Shown here: piece by piece, positions 1 to 23,690 of the stretch
How the letters are laid out: every line of letters begins with the position of its first letter
How positions within the stretch are numbered: the stretch's first letter is position 1
Source: Salvelinus alpinus
Taxonomy: Eukaryota; Chordata; Actinopteri; Salmoniformes; Salmonidae
Assembly: GCF_045679555.1 (NCBI RefSeq)
Contig: NC_092120.1
Coordinates: forward strand, 11,893,805-11,957,804
DNA length: 64,000 bases
Direction: 5' to 3'
Position numbers and translations under genes: made by a program
Notes under the pieces: generated by a model
Databases searched by the model: none
Told to the model about the DNA's origin: nothing
What the model saw: only the letters and a program-made list of their open reading frames with translations

Positions 1-1365
1 CATTTCATTGTAAAAGGCAATTACTTTATATGAACATGTATTGCAATGTGCAACATGTTTTTCTAGATTAAACACTGATTAAGTTTGGTGAAAGGGTGGT
101 TGTGTGATTTTGTGTGTTTTACAAGGTTCCCAATCCTGGTGCATTGATACCAGGCCAACAGATCTTTATGGAGGTCACCACGAGGAGAACGTGTAAGCCA
201 GGTTACATGAGTAGGAAAAACCATGACATGTCATCATGTTAGGTTGAGGATTAATACGGTTACTGGGGTGGATGGGGGAGGAGGGGCTGGTTGGTTGGAA
301 TAAGATGTTAGACAGAGAAATCTTGTGGTATTCTGCCTCAGCCATCAAACGAGCGGCATTGATTCATCCATTACATCAGGTAACATGGTGTTAGGTTCTA
401 ATTATCAGAGTAAGAACTCGACGGACACTATGAAAGATAAAACCAAGTTTATTCATCCCAAAGGGTCAAACAGCTGTACAGACAAAAGACATATTCACAC
501 AAGCACTGATATTTAATCCTTTCTCCTATGCTGAGTCTCCTACACATCTGAACAGCCAATGCACCTCTGTTGCTAGACAGAACCTTAGTGATACCTGTTC
601 TTCCTCACTTCATCTGACCTGACCTCTGCCCCAAAGTGCTCACTCCTCCCCAACTCACGGCTGTCATGTTGTCTCGTACCAGACGGTGTCTTTCCTCCTC
701 CCATAGGATCCCTGATGGCTAACAATAACATATTGACATGATGTAAACATTATAAATGACCCTCTCTCCCTCAGTGAAAGGAATAAATATATTTCATGAT
801 TTCATAAGTCAAGAAATCAGAACCCAACAATGGCATTTGAAATGAAACCTTCCCATTATGTAGATTGTGTTTCAGAAAGGGTTTCAAATCCCATGTCTGA
901 TTCAATTTCGGGTATTAGCTTGAGTTTAAATGGAATGAGGCACTAAATCCCTAAATGTCTAAACTGTTGAGGGGCACAGCAGTACCTCTGTCTAAGACCC
1001 TTCCTTCAACAAAACCCCCTCCTCCCCAAACTCATCCAACCCATTGTTATAAAACCCTTCTGCCGGTCATTATGCAGATCTATGCCAATATATTTATTTC
1101 CCTTAATCCTGTAACTCACCGAACGAACCAATCAGCAGGGAGAGATCAGAAATTAGCAAACATCTTTGTGGATTAGCATGCAAATGTATGCGCGGTAGTT
1201 AGTCCCTGGATGACCATCGCCTCCTGACTAGCGCTGATGGAGATGATGATGGCAATGAGAGCTGGCACAGATGTTTCGAACAGACAGGGTCACCATGCCA
1301 ACGGAATTATGTTCACACGACAGGAGAGCTCACACAAATGTATGTGTGCACATACACTCAAGTTG
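1..1365. other. non-coding sequence left of the first CA repeat
   Basis: Presumed CSPG5 intron or upstream sequence. No exon of the extracellular part of CSPG5 is recognisable here, and the small open frames have no family character. Confidence 0.45.
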
Positions 1366-1405
1366 AGACACACACACACACACATGCAGGTACGCATACA
1401 CACGG

Positions 1406-1566
<161 letters not shown>

Positions 1567-2003
1567 AACACACACACGCTTTGCTTTTACCATGAGCCCA
1601 ATAGAACCTCTCCCAACTCAAGGCCCTAATCATGACATAATGACCCACTGTTCTCCTCCCCCTGCAGACACACAGTTTCTCATCAGTGTGCAGCTACACA
1701 GTTCAACTGTTCAGTGATCTTGACGCTGACCTCTTGACTCTGACAGTTTCCTGTGGCAGGTCAGCAGTAGGTAATCTCCCAGCAGGCCTAATGGCCAGAG
1801 ATGAGGTGTGTGATTGAGATGGCAGATGCCCGATCTTTGCAGAGATTGGTCTTATCCTTTATACTGGTTTATAATCATTGGAGCCACGGTCCATATAATC
1901 CTCATTTACAATCATTGGAGTAACAGTCCATAGAGTTGGAAAGCCAAGAGCAATATCGCAAATCACTCCCATAAAACTTAACTAGGATATTACAGCAATG
2001 TGG

Positions 2004-2186
2004 CGGCAGGTAGTCTAGTGGTTAAGAGCGTTGGGCCAGTAAACGAAAGATCGCTGGTTCGAAATCCCTGAGCCGATTAGTTGAAGTCTTTTAATGTGCC
2101 CTTGAGCAAGGCACTTAACCCTAATTGCTTCTGTAAGTCACTCTGCATAAGAGCATCTGATAAATTACTCAAATGTAAATGGTTAT
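2004..2186 (+). mobile_element. tRNA-derived SINE (HpaI-like)
   Basis: The A-box-like ggtagtctagtggttaagag and B-box-like ggttcgaaatcc form a tRNA-derived head. The body has gagcaaggcacttaaccc and the end aagagcatctgataaattac followed by tcaaatgtaaatg, typical of salmonid SINEs. The promoter boxes are slightly degenerate. Confidence 0.8.
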
Positions 2187-2990
2187 CACTGCACTTTTAG
2201 AAGACAAGGTCTTTGGTAGGCTTAAAGAGATCATAGTAAACCATAAACAAACAGTAAACAATGCACTAAGTACATTGATTTTGATGTCTGTGAGAAGTCC
2301 ATATTAGATGACACTGTCCCACGAGACTGTTGGACTGAGTCAGTGAAGATCTGTGTTACACTGAGGGACAGTCCAAGTTCTGTCTGAGGTTGGGCTAAGA
2401 GGCAATATGGGTCAGTGGAGCTCTGGCACAAGTGTCTGTGTGTGTCTGTGTGTAATGGTGAACTGAGGCTGATTCATACACCAGCCCAATTGAATCACAG
2501 TGGGATGAATGCAAAGGGCTCTGCCCTCTGTTATAACACACTCCAACAAGTAGTTGGTTGTGTCTGCCCTCCACATCTCTCTCTGGGGTTTACCGACAAA
2601 GCCATGTCCTGCTGTGTGTGTGTGTACTGTAAGCGTTTGCATTCTACACGTGTGTGCACATGTGTGCGTTGGTTGGGATATGAAGTGGTTCTAATTTGAA
2701 TGTTTGATCTACCTAACGTTGTCAATAGTTTACCTCTCTCTACTGTCCTAACTGACATGGCCTGAGAGCGCTAACATTTTTTATAGTTACCCCCAAAGCT
2801 GGAGGACTGAGGACAACACTCTGTAAAATGGAGTGTAGGAGGGAAAGAGAGAGAGATGGATGGAGATAGACATGGCAGAGAAAGAGAGAAAAAGAGAGTA
2901 GGAGGGACTGAGAGAGAAAATGAGTCAGAGCTCGTCCTGCCTGCCAGTATGGAAACAGATCAGGACGAGCCAGGTTGAATTAACTGTGAG

Positions 2991-2993
<3 letters not shown>

Positions 2994-3026
<33 letters not shown>
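2994..3026 (+). repeat. short TG microsatellite
   Basis: About 15 TG units after gagcatg, followed by shorter TG-rich patches to 3076. Confidence 0.9.
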
Positions 3027-3028
<2 letters not shown>

Positions 3029-3195
3029 CAGTCATAGCTGTGTTTGTGTTTTAGTGTGTATGTGTGTGTGTGTGTCCTGCAGCTTGATTTAATTAAAAAG
3101 AGGTATTACCACTAGGAGTCCTATGTAGTCATGGCGATTTAACATTTTGGGTCGCATTATGACAAGCATACACACAAATAAACATGCATGCGCAT

Positions 3196-4029
<834 letters not shown>

Positions 4030-4237
4030 CAGTTAAATGGAACATGGGGCAGATGTACTACAGTTATTTCAAATTAGGGTTCATGGCATTGTTATCACAC
4101 TATGGGGAGGACAGTATTTGGTAACACTTTACTTGACATCTAGCGTCCAAACCTGTTATGACACGGTCATAACCTGTAATAATAAGGTCATAACACTGTC
4201 ATGATCCATATATTTACACCTGCTGTGACATTCACTT

Positions 4238-5890
4238 TATATACAAAAGTATGTGGACACCCCTTCAAATTAGTGGATTCGGCTATTTCAGCCACACCCG
4301 TTGCTGACAGGTGTATAAAATCGAGCACACGGCCATGCAATCTCCATAGACAAACATTTGCAGTAGAATGGCCTTAATGAAGAGCTCAGTGACTTTCAAC
4401 GTGGCACCGTCGTAGGATGCCACCTTTCCAACAAGACAGTTTGTCAAATTTCTGCCCTGCTAGAGCTGCCCCGGTCAATTGTAAGTACTGTCATTGTGAA
4501 GTGAAAACGTCTAGGAGCAACAACGGCTCAGACGCGAAGTGGTAGGCCACACAAGCTCACAGAACGGGACAGTCGAGTGCTGAAGCGCGTAGCGCGTAAA
4601 AATTGTCTGTCCTCGGTTGCAACACTCACTACCAAGTTCCAAACTGCTTCTGGAAGCAATGTCAGCGCAAGAACTGTCCGTTGGGAGCTTCATGAAATGG
4701 GTTTCAATGCCGAGCAGCCGCACACAAGCATAAGATCACCATGCGCAATGCCAAGCGTCGGCTGGAGTGGTGTAAAGCTCGCCGCTATTGGACTCTGGAG
4801 CAGTGGAAACGCGTTCTCTGGAGTGATGAATCACGCTTCACCATCTGGCAGTCCAACGGATTAATCTGGGTTTGGTGGATGCCAGGAGAATGCTACCTGC
4901 CCCAATGCATAGTGCCAACTATAGAGTTTGGTGGAGGAAGAATAATGGTCTGGGGCTGTTTTTCATGATTCGGCCTAGACCCCTTAGTTCCAGTGAAGGG
5001 AAATCTTAACACGACAGCATACAGTGACATTCTAGACTTTTCTGTGCTTCCAAATTTGTGGCAACAGTTTGGGGAAGGCCCTTTCCTGTTTCAACTTGAC
5101 AATGCCCCAGTTCACAAAGCAACGTCCATACAGAAATGGTTAGTCGAGGCCTCCCGAGTGGCGCAGCGGTCTTAGGCACTGACCAGAGTGCTTGAGGTGT
5201 CACTGCAGACCCAGGTTCAATCCCAGGTTGTGTCACAACCGGCTGTGACTGGGAGTCCCATAGGGTGGTGCACAATTGCCCGGGTTAGGGAAGGGTTTGG
5301 CGGGGGGGCTTTCTTGGCACATCGTGCTCTAGTGACTCCTTGTGGTGGGCTGGGTGCCTGCAGGCAGATTTTGGTCGTCATTTGAACTGTGTTTCCTCTG
5401 ACACATTGGTGCAGCTGGCTTACAGGTTAACCGGCAGGTGTTAAGAAGTACGTTTTGGCGAGTCATGTTTCGGAGGACACATGACTCGAACTTTGCCTCT
5501 CCCGAGTCCGTTGGGGAGTTGCAGCGATGAGACAAGATCGAAAATGGGGGTAACATATATATATTTTTAAATAGCAATTGGTTTGTCAAGATTGATGTGG
5601 AAGAACTTGAATGGCCTGCACAGAGCCTTGACCCCATCGAACACCTTTGGGATGAATTGTAACACCGACTGCAAGCCAGGTCTAATCGCCCAACATCAGT
5701 GCCCGACTTCACTAATGCTTTTGTAGCTGAATGGAAGTCCCCACTGTTCCAACATCTAGTGGAAAGCCTTCCCAGAAGAGTGGAGGCTGTTATAGCAGCA
5801 AAGGGGGATCAACTCCATATTAATGCCCATGATTTAGGAATGAGATGTTCGACGAGCAGGTGTCCACATACTTTTGGTAATGTAATGTAT
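4238..5890 (+). mobile_element. Tc1-like element, decayed, split by a SINE
   Basis: Inverted ends are caaaagtatgtggacacc at left and ggtgtccacatacttttg at right, the hallmark of a common salmonid Tc1 family. Transposase remnants on the + strand lie in several frames. These include a DNA-binding domain stretch (4577 on), [10 protein letters not shown], a [12 protein letters not shown] block and a DNAPVHKA block. Stops and frame changes break the gene. A SINE interrupts it at about 5142-5578. Confidence 0.88.
5142..5578 (+). mobile_element. tRNA-derived SINE inside Tc1 copy
   Basis: The tRNA-like head gaggcctcccgagtggcgca is followed by a B-box-like ggttcaatcccagg and a long non-tRNA body ending in a T/A-rich tail. 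The Tc1 sequence resumes at ttggtttgtcaag, so the SINE landed inside the Tc1 copy. It has the same family head as the copy at 58829. Confidence 0.8.
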
Positions 5891-6060
5891 ATTATGACAC
5901 CTGCTAAAGAGTGTCAAAACCCACATTTATTCAAATGTATTTTTTTCCTGCGAAGAAGTTTCCTTTTGTTTGAAAGTTGGTTTCTTAAATCTATTGTTGT
6001 TGTTGTAGTAATGATTTCTTTACAGTCATGTTTTTTTCATTGTATCTTAAAGAACTTGTA

Positions 6061-6325
6061 GAAAATACACTTTATGACACCGTCAAGAGAAATTATGACC
6101 ATCCTGCGTCACTTTACTTGGACTAAAGAAATGCACTTTTTGACACTGTCATGAAGCTTAATGACTATACTGTGTCACTTTACTTGGACTAAAGAAATAC
6201 ACTTTTTGACACTGTCATGAAGCTTAATGACTATACTGTGTCACTTTACTTGGACTAAAGAAATACACTTTTTGACACTGTCATGAAGCTTAATGACCAT
6301 CCTGCGTCACTTTACTTGGTCTAAG
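6061..6325 (+). repeat. 66-bp tandem repeat, four units
   Basis: Units start at about 6061, 6128, 6194 and 6260, each with a cactttttgacactgtcatg block and ending tttacttggacta. The last three are almost identical. The array lies inside the inverted-end element at 4119-6774 and echoes its terminal motif ctttacttg. Confidence 0.85.
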
Positions 6326-6774
6326 CATTATAACCATCAGAATCATGTTGCCAGATAGGCCTATCACGTACATGCCCTTATGTCAGTCATCAGTTAAAAA
6401 GAGGGTGTCTTGTCCTGCTCCTGAAATCTGCTCCTGCATTCATCCCAGTCATCAGCGACAGAGCATTGGTGTAGGTGCATGTCTGACATCAATGTGTGCG
6501 CAATTACAATGATAATTTAATATGGCCAATTTCTGAAAATATTATAAAACATAAAAATACTGTTGACAAGTCGGTTATGGTGTAATGGAGTGAGGTTTGA
6601 CACTCTTATGTAGGTGTCATAACCAGCCATAAAATAACGCAATATATGTCACAACAGGTCTAAATATATTTGTCATGACAGTGTTATGACCATATTATGA
6701 CAGGCTATAACAAGTTATGTCAGCTGTTATGACATGGTTATGTTATGACGCTAGGTGTCAAGTAAAGCGTTACC

Positions 6775-8177
<1,403 letters not shown>

Positions 8178-8689
8178 TGGAATTACATATCAGTGCTGCA
8201 TCTGCTTCTTGTGTGACTCAACTGGATCGCCATGGCAACCAACCATCCTCCTTACCCTCTCCTTAAATGTACTCTCTCTCTCTCTCTCTCTCTTTCCTAT
8301 ATAAACTACCTCTTTGTACCAACATACAGTACCCTGGCACGGAGGGTACCCTGGTACCCTGGCATGGAGCCAACGCCCCTCGGTTGGCACGTTCGGCTCA
8401 GACAGAAAGGAAGAAGGATGCAGGAAGTGGTGCTGAAAGGAATCGAGCCCCCCATCACCCGCTTACTGGGCTGAATTGAAACTGTGAATCTGAAAGGCCA
8501 TACTCACACCTCCATTCATTCTACACATTTACATTCATCTGTGTGAGTCTGTAGGTCACTTGGCCTGTGTTTGGGGAACAGGGGAAGGGAGAGGTGCATT
8601 TCTGTTGCATTTCGTATTTCAAATTCTTCCAAGTGAATGTGTGTCCGTCCGTAAGTGGTGATTTCCCCCTAAAATCCACATCCAGACGT

Positions 8690-8790
8690 TCAACCTGGAA
8701 CCTAAAGGGTTCTACCTGGAACCAAAAAGGGTTCTTCAAAGGGTTCTCCTGTGGGAACAACCAAAGAACCCTTTTAGGTTCTAGATACAG
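8690..8790. repeat. gaacc/ggttct palindromic repeat
   Basis: Alternating ggaacc and gggttct motifs (for example ctggaaccaaaaagggttct and aagaacccttttaggttct) form imperfect hairpins. Similar short repeats are widespread in salmonid DNA. Confidence 0.6.
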
Positions 8791-9005
8791 TACCAGCAGG
8801 AATATACATAGTATCTGGTTACTATTGTTTCATTCAAGTTATAAGCAGTGAGAGACTCGTCATTACCATTTCCCCTTGTTAACAAGTGTGATCGACCCAG
8901 TTTATAGAGTCTATGTCTTCTTATGCAACATGCCATACAACTCATTCTCGTAGTGGTTACAAGCATGTGAAGCAGCACATTTGGTTAGTAAGGTTCCAGT
9001 CTTGT

Positions 9006-9325
<320 letters not shown>

Positions 9326-9538
9326 GAAAACAGCCTCTGGCTCTTTGTTTTTTTTCTATTTTCTTTTCTGACAGAATGATCACATTATCCCTTCAAATAG
9401 AGCCATGTTGAAGGCCTGCTGGTAACACTTAAGGCATCTGAGAGTCTGTTTTAGACTAGGAGTTGAAATTTCACTTCCATAAATGATATACACTGCTGCA
9501 TATGTGGGATGTTGAAGAGCATTTTTTAGACCCCACAC

Positions 9539-9841
9539 TCAGGGCTGGATTTAATCTGTATTGTGGAAGATCTGCGATATAGCTCGATTTAAATTGAAAG
9601 ACAATGTTCCCGCATAGATTTTTATATTGTGTTCTATGATTGTACGTTCGTTTATGTGTACCTCTGTCTTGTTGCTTTTGTCGCATTGCTTTGCTTTATC
9701 TTGGCCAGGTCGCAGTTGTAAATGAGAACTTGTTCTCAACTGGCCTACCTGGTTAAATAAAGGTCAAATTAAAAAATGTAAAATCTGAGATTGTCCACGA
9801 TACATTCATGATATTGAATCCGGATTGAATCCAGCCCTGAA
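9539..9841. mobile_element. MITE-like element with inverted ends
   Basis: Left end cagggctggatttaatctg and right end ggattgaatccagccctg are inverted copies about 300 bp apart. The interior carries a retroposon-like tail (actggcctacctggttaaat followed by aaaggtc), so it probably contains an older SINE/LINE tail insertion. It has no coding capacity. Confidence 0.75.
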
Positions 9842-10012
9842 AGCTTTCAGACTCACATAATGAAGCACTTGGGATAATTATAAACAGAAATTCTTGATTT
9901 TCTTAAACAGAGCAAATGTATGTAAATGTAAATGTGTGCCAACCATTCAAGCTTGAACTATGAATGACACAGTGGTACTGCCCTCACCCTAATCTAAATC
10001 ATTTAGAGCCTG

Positions 10013-10135
10013 CACACACACACAGACAGAGACACACACAGACAGAGATACACACAGACAGAGACACACACAGACAGAGACACACACAGACACACACAGA
10101 CACAGACACACACAGACAGAGATACACACAGACAA
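10013..10135 (+). repeat. cacagacaga-type repeat
   Basis: Degenerate tandem motifs of acacacagacagagac with variable spacing, ending 310 bp before the CSPG5 transmembrane exon. Confidence 0.85.
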
Positions 10136-10447
10136 TTTTGTTGAAGTGTTACATTTGGTAAATAAACCCTCTTCCATTTCTCACCCGCCTTCTTTTCTCT
10201 CCATCCTTGATTTATTTCCCTTTACCCTCCTCTCATGGCCTCTCTCCACTCTTACCTTATCTGGCCATTTCATCTGTCACCCATCTATCTTTCCCTGGCT
10301 GCTCTTCTCTTTTCTCTCCGTATTCCATTACACATGCCTCATTGTTTCCACTACTACTACTTCCCCTCTTCGTCTTCGTCTTCCTGTTCTTCCTCTTTCT
10401 TCTACTTTTTGTTTTTCTCTCCTCTCCATCCCTCCTCCTCCATGCAG

Positions 10448-19040
<8,593 letters not shown>

Positions 19041-19725
19041 AAGCCTGGGTCGGGATGAGAGCTCCAGTCCTGCTCTCTATCCCAGCCACCACGCCTACAA
19101 CTGCTACCACCAGCCAACCACCGTCTATAACACGGCAACACTGCCACCAAGCGGCCCACGCCGCTGAAGAAAAAAAACACACCACCCCAGCTGAAACTCC
19201 CCCTGACCTGCCACCGCCTATAGCGACCCCTTACGCCCAATCACGCCCCCCTGCCTCGCTGCCCTGCCCCTTCGTTGCTGTCACTCTGCTCCCCCTTACC
19301 CCCTGCCCGCACGCACATATACACACTAGAACACACAAACCGACACACCAGAACACACAAACACACACATATATGTACATACACACACTCACATATACAC
19401 TCATATTCCCCTGCCTGCATTGGTGTATTTTGTAAAAAGAAAAAAATCATATGGAGTTTAAAAAAAGAAGTTAAACATTGTAAAAAATATAAAAGTTACT
19501 GAGAGGTTTCAATGTTTGTCTGACTAATTAAGTGAGTATGTATAAATATATGAAAAAAATGCTTGGATTGATATAAAAGAAACAACACATTGTGTCTTCG
19601 TTTTCATTGATGTGATTTCTAATCCTTTGATGTACTTGTTTTATTTTGTACTTTTTTGGGAATACAGACTTCAAAACAGAACAAAATCTGAGTTGTTGAA
19701 ATAAACCTTTTTAACATGACACCTT
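19041..19725 (+). other. cspg5: CSPG5 3' untranslated region
   Basis: After the TAG the sequence is C-rich, then holds a CA-rich patch (about 19310-19410), then becomes AT-rich with runs of A and T, ending at an AATAAA at 19700. Nothing in it suggests another coding exon. The end point is inferred from the signal position. Confidence 0.7.
19700..19705 (+). promoter_or_regulatory. cspg5: poly(A) signal of CSPG5
   Basis: Canonical AATAAA 660 bp after the stop codon. It is followed within 30 bp by a T/GT-rich stretch (cctttgtccctgtgttttcc), the usual arrangement for vertebrate cleavage. Confidence 0.7.
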
Positions 19726-19810
19726 TGTCCCTGTGTTTTCCTGAACAATACTGTGCCTTTCCCTCTCAAACACTTGCATGGCTTATTACATCTTGGTAGC
19801 TCCTTAGATT

Positions 19811-19929
<119 letters not shown>

Positions 19930-21104
19930 TTCTCAGTCTGCGGGACCTTTGGTTGGGTGGATTGGGGATGGAGGACCCCTTTCCCATCAATAGGGACAGA
20001 GAACTATTCAAACCACTACAGAGGAAAAGTTTGGCTATGGGAATGAACAGCAGGCAAGCAGCTACAACAGCACTTAACACATTCTCTCTATCTCTCCCTC
20101 AGTCTCTGTAATGTAAGAGAACACATAGCACCCATGGTTCAAATGAGAAGACCTATTGGCTTTGCACCTTTCTCAGACAAAATGTTAACGCTTTGCACAA
20201 ACACAAACACACACATACTGAAGAGGGTGTAAAGCTGAAACGTTTGTGTGTCCTTGGGATGGACAGAGAATATAAAATCAATCAACCTGCATGAGCTATA
20301 GCTCAGCAACTTGCTCCTCAATTGTGCCTGGGTTCGAGCCTTGGTGGACCAGAGACAATCAGGAGAAAGTGGTACTTGTTAAGTAACAGCTTGACGTCCG
20401 TTACATTAGGGATTGTTATTTGGCATTTTAGCAGACCGAAGAACTCTCCAATGAATCTGTTATGTTTCTACCCTCATCTCTTTCATTTCTGCTTTATCTC
20501 CAAATCAACACCAATGACACTTGAGGAGTCAACCAGAAAGCCTCCCTTCCCTGGGGGCCACTCTGGGTTTGACTGTTTGTGTGTGTTTCTGTGTGCATGT
20601 GTGTGTGGGTGTGTGTGTATGCATGCGTGCGTGTATGTGTGTTCAGGCTTGTCTCTGGGAAGAGAGAGCACAGTGTCCATCACACCACAGGACAAGAGGT
20701 GATGGTGTGGTTGAGAGAGCTGGGCACTGAGATAGATGTCTATCTCTATTCCTCTAAAACCCGCTCGCCCTTTCTAAATATATTTTTATACAGCCCTCCA
20801 CCCCCCTCCCTCTTTCCCTTTTGTTCTCTTTTGTTATTTTTATATCTCTTTTTCTGGCATCAACCTCTCCCCCTCTCTGTCTGGCTTATTCCCCTCTCTC
20901 TCCAGAAAATGTTTCACATCGTTCCCCCAGTCCTCTCTCTCCTCTATCTCTCTCTCCTCTCTCCTATCGCTCCTCTCCTCCCTGTTGCTGGAGGGTCTTT
21001 ACAAATGCAGCCTCAGACAGAGGGGGCACCGTTGCCATGGAAACCAATTCTGTCGCTTTGGTCCAAGCTTGAGAGGACCAACTCAATGACCTCACCATTC
21101 CTTT

Positions 21105-21263
<159 letters not shown>

Positions 21264-22647
21264 CTACACACACGACTACACACACGATTAGAACAGCCAG
21301 ACTGTGTCGCGTTGTACTGAGACTCAGAAGATGATGTATAATAGATATATAAAATCAAGAATGCATTATTCAGATTTAATGTTTATCTAGGAAAACATGA
21401 ATTGTTGACGTTAAATACACTGATTCCACATAACCCCCTTACAATACTCCCTCTCTCTCTCTCTAGCTGACATTAACACCACTTTGTGTTCTTATAGCAT
21501 TTTTACAACGTTCTGACGATGAATGCACTCCTGCTCACCTTTACCAAATCATTTATCTGGAGAGGAGAGAGGAAGGGCACACTTCAGGTAGGGAGAGAGG
21601 GGGAAGGGGGGAAGAGAGGGCACAAAGAGGACGTGTCAAGATTTTTCTCTGCCTCCCTAAGCCTGCTGGGATGTTGGATTCATCCGCACACTGCCATTGG
21701 CTGAGGATGTGGTGGAACGATGGTGTGTGAATTCCACAGGGAGCCTCAGGATTGGCCAACGCAAACACATATACACACAGACAAACATACATGCCCGCAC
21801 GCACAGTCACGAGCGCACACATACACACACGAAGCACACAAAATTGCACAGAGTCAAAGTATACACAAACACACAGACTTGCAGAAAAGCTCATAGAGCA
21901 GCTGGGAAGCAAGTGTTAAAACTAAAAGGCAGGGTGTGGGTGGGTGAGTTATGTCTGATTGAACCATTTTGGCATTACTCTGGTTTATTAATGAGGATGT
22001 CTGGAATGCAGACGATCATCAGAGAAGCCTTTCTGATGGAAAGGTGCCCATACGTTACCACACTGAGGTCAAATCCTACTCTCACTTTCCCCAACGAAAG
22101 GAGAGTGGGAAAAAAGATACATTTATTCACACCACAGAGTTTGGCCTTTCTCTGATGTGTTATCCTGTGTAGATCAATGTATGGCTGCAATGGAGGTTGT
22201 GGGTAGAAGGAAAGGTTATATGTAAAGAGCTGGATGGTACAGGTAACTGGCAAAATACAAGAAACACTTGAGTAAATGGGGGATGCAAAGTAAATTGAAA
22301 GCAGGTGCTTCCACACAGGTGTCGTTCCTGAGTTAATTAAGAAATCCACATCCCATCATGCTTAGCGTTATGTTTATAACCCAATATGGGAGATTCTGGA
22401 GCGGCGTCTGAGACTGCGTTTTCCACCACCATCAATAAAACACCAACTTATGGAATTTCTTGTGGAAGAATGCTGTCGCATCCCTCCAATAGAGTTCCAG
22501 ACATTTGTGGAATCTATACCAAGGTGCATTGAATCTGTTCTGGTTTGTGGTGGCTCAACGCCCTATTAAGGCACTTTATGTTGGTGTTTCAATTCTGTAG
22601 GAAACCGTTTTAGTTAGAAGTAACCACACAGATGTGTGTCTATGAGG

Positions 22648-22812
<165 letters not shown>

Positions 22813-22819
22813 CTTACAG

Positions 22820-23068
22820 GGCGAGGTGGCCATCGAGATGGAGCTCTACCGTCCCATAAATGCCAAGCCAAGGCCCCCCTGCAGTCCCCTGATCCACTAT
22901 GACGTGTACCTCTACAAGGTACCCAAAGCCCTGTCCAAAGCACCTGTTGTCAACCGGATAGGGGCCAGGCCCAGGGGGAAGGTACTGAGGTGGGAGGATG
23001 ACATGTACACCCTTCACACCCCTGTCCTATGTACAGCTCCCTTAGTACACAGTCCTTACCGACCATAG
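22820..23068 (+). CDS. cspg5: candidate alternative terminal exon of CSPG5
   Basis: An acceptor ttcttacag follows a TG microsatellite. From 22820 an open frame in phase 0 matches the phase of the upstream CSPG5 exons and runs 82 codons to a TAG at 23066-23068. It starts GEVAIEMELYRPINAKPRPP. The composition is coding-like, unlike the surrounding AT-rich DNA. Two internal GT donors (tacaag|gtaccc at 22918 and gggaag|gtactg at 22981) mean it could instead be a shorter internal exon. A good AATAAA at 25235 followed by GT-rich sequence could end such a transcript. I do not recognise the peptide with certainty. The link to CSPG5 rests on position, strand and phase. Confidence 0.5.
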   Translation, partial: GEVAIEMELYRPINAKPRPPCSPLIHYDVYLYKVPKALSKAPVVNRIGARPRGKVLRWEDDMYTLHTPVLCTAPLVHSPYRP

Positions 23069-23690
23069 ACGCCAAGGGTTATAGGGCACGACCACGGACA
23101 CCCAAGGTGTGCACTCCCTAAGCTCTGGGTCAAACATCGCCACACCTCTATCTATCACTGTACACGAGTATACTGACGTACAGTATACATACTGAAACAG
23201 AGTGTTGCAATGTACTGGAACTGGATACTGAAAGACTGTACTGACAAACAATGAAATATATTCATATGGACAGAGTCATACTGAACTTTTTATCCATCGT
23301 CAGTGGGTTTTTGGCGAGTTGCAAAACATAAAAGGTGGATTCTTCCATAACTGTGCAGCTGAAATATTAATCAAAAATCTTGGTCTGTATTTCAATAGTC
23401 AAAAATGGCTTTCTCTTCTTTTCTCTTCTCCTTCATCTATTACACTGATCTGGGAGAGTAAGATATTTCAGACCATTAAGGTTACTGGTCGCCGTGATTT
23501 CAAACTACCTCACATCATCTGGTGTATACTGTAGTTAGTTACATAACAGTGGCTGTAAATGCACTACAAACTTGAATACTGGCAAATGAATGTGACACAA
23601 CTCAAGTGTAAAGTCTCAGACACATTGAGGATACTAGATTTTAAAACAAACAGTCGCTCGAGCAGCTACCATTGGATATACTGAACACAT

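Larger units (their letters stand above)
4119..6774. mobile_element. DNA transposon with long inverted ends, carrying nested insertions
   Basis: The left end (ggtaacactttacttgacat at 4119) and right end (gtcaagtaaagcgttacc ending 6774) are inverted copies. The similarity continues inward for roughly 100 bp with repeated ttatgac/gtcataa motifs. No transposase is seen outside the nested Tc1 copy, so it is non-autonomous. I could not identify a convincing target duplication. The termini resemble a widespread fish repeat; the superfamily is not assigned. Confidence 0.7.

Noticed and set aside
20285..20345. Possible tRNA (tatagctcag, then gggttcgagcc)
   Set aside because: It has box A and box B-like strings, but the intervening arms do not pair and there is no acceptor stem. 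At best it is a worn SINE head.
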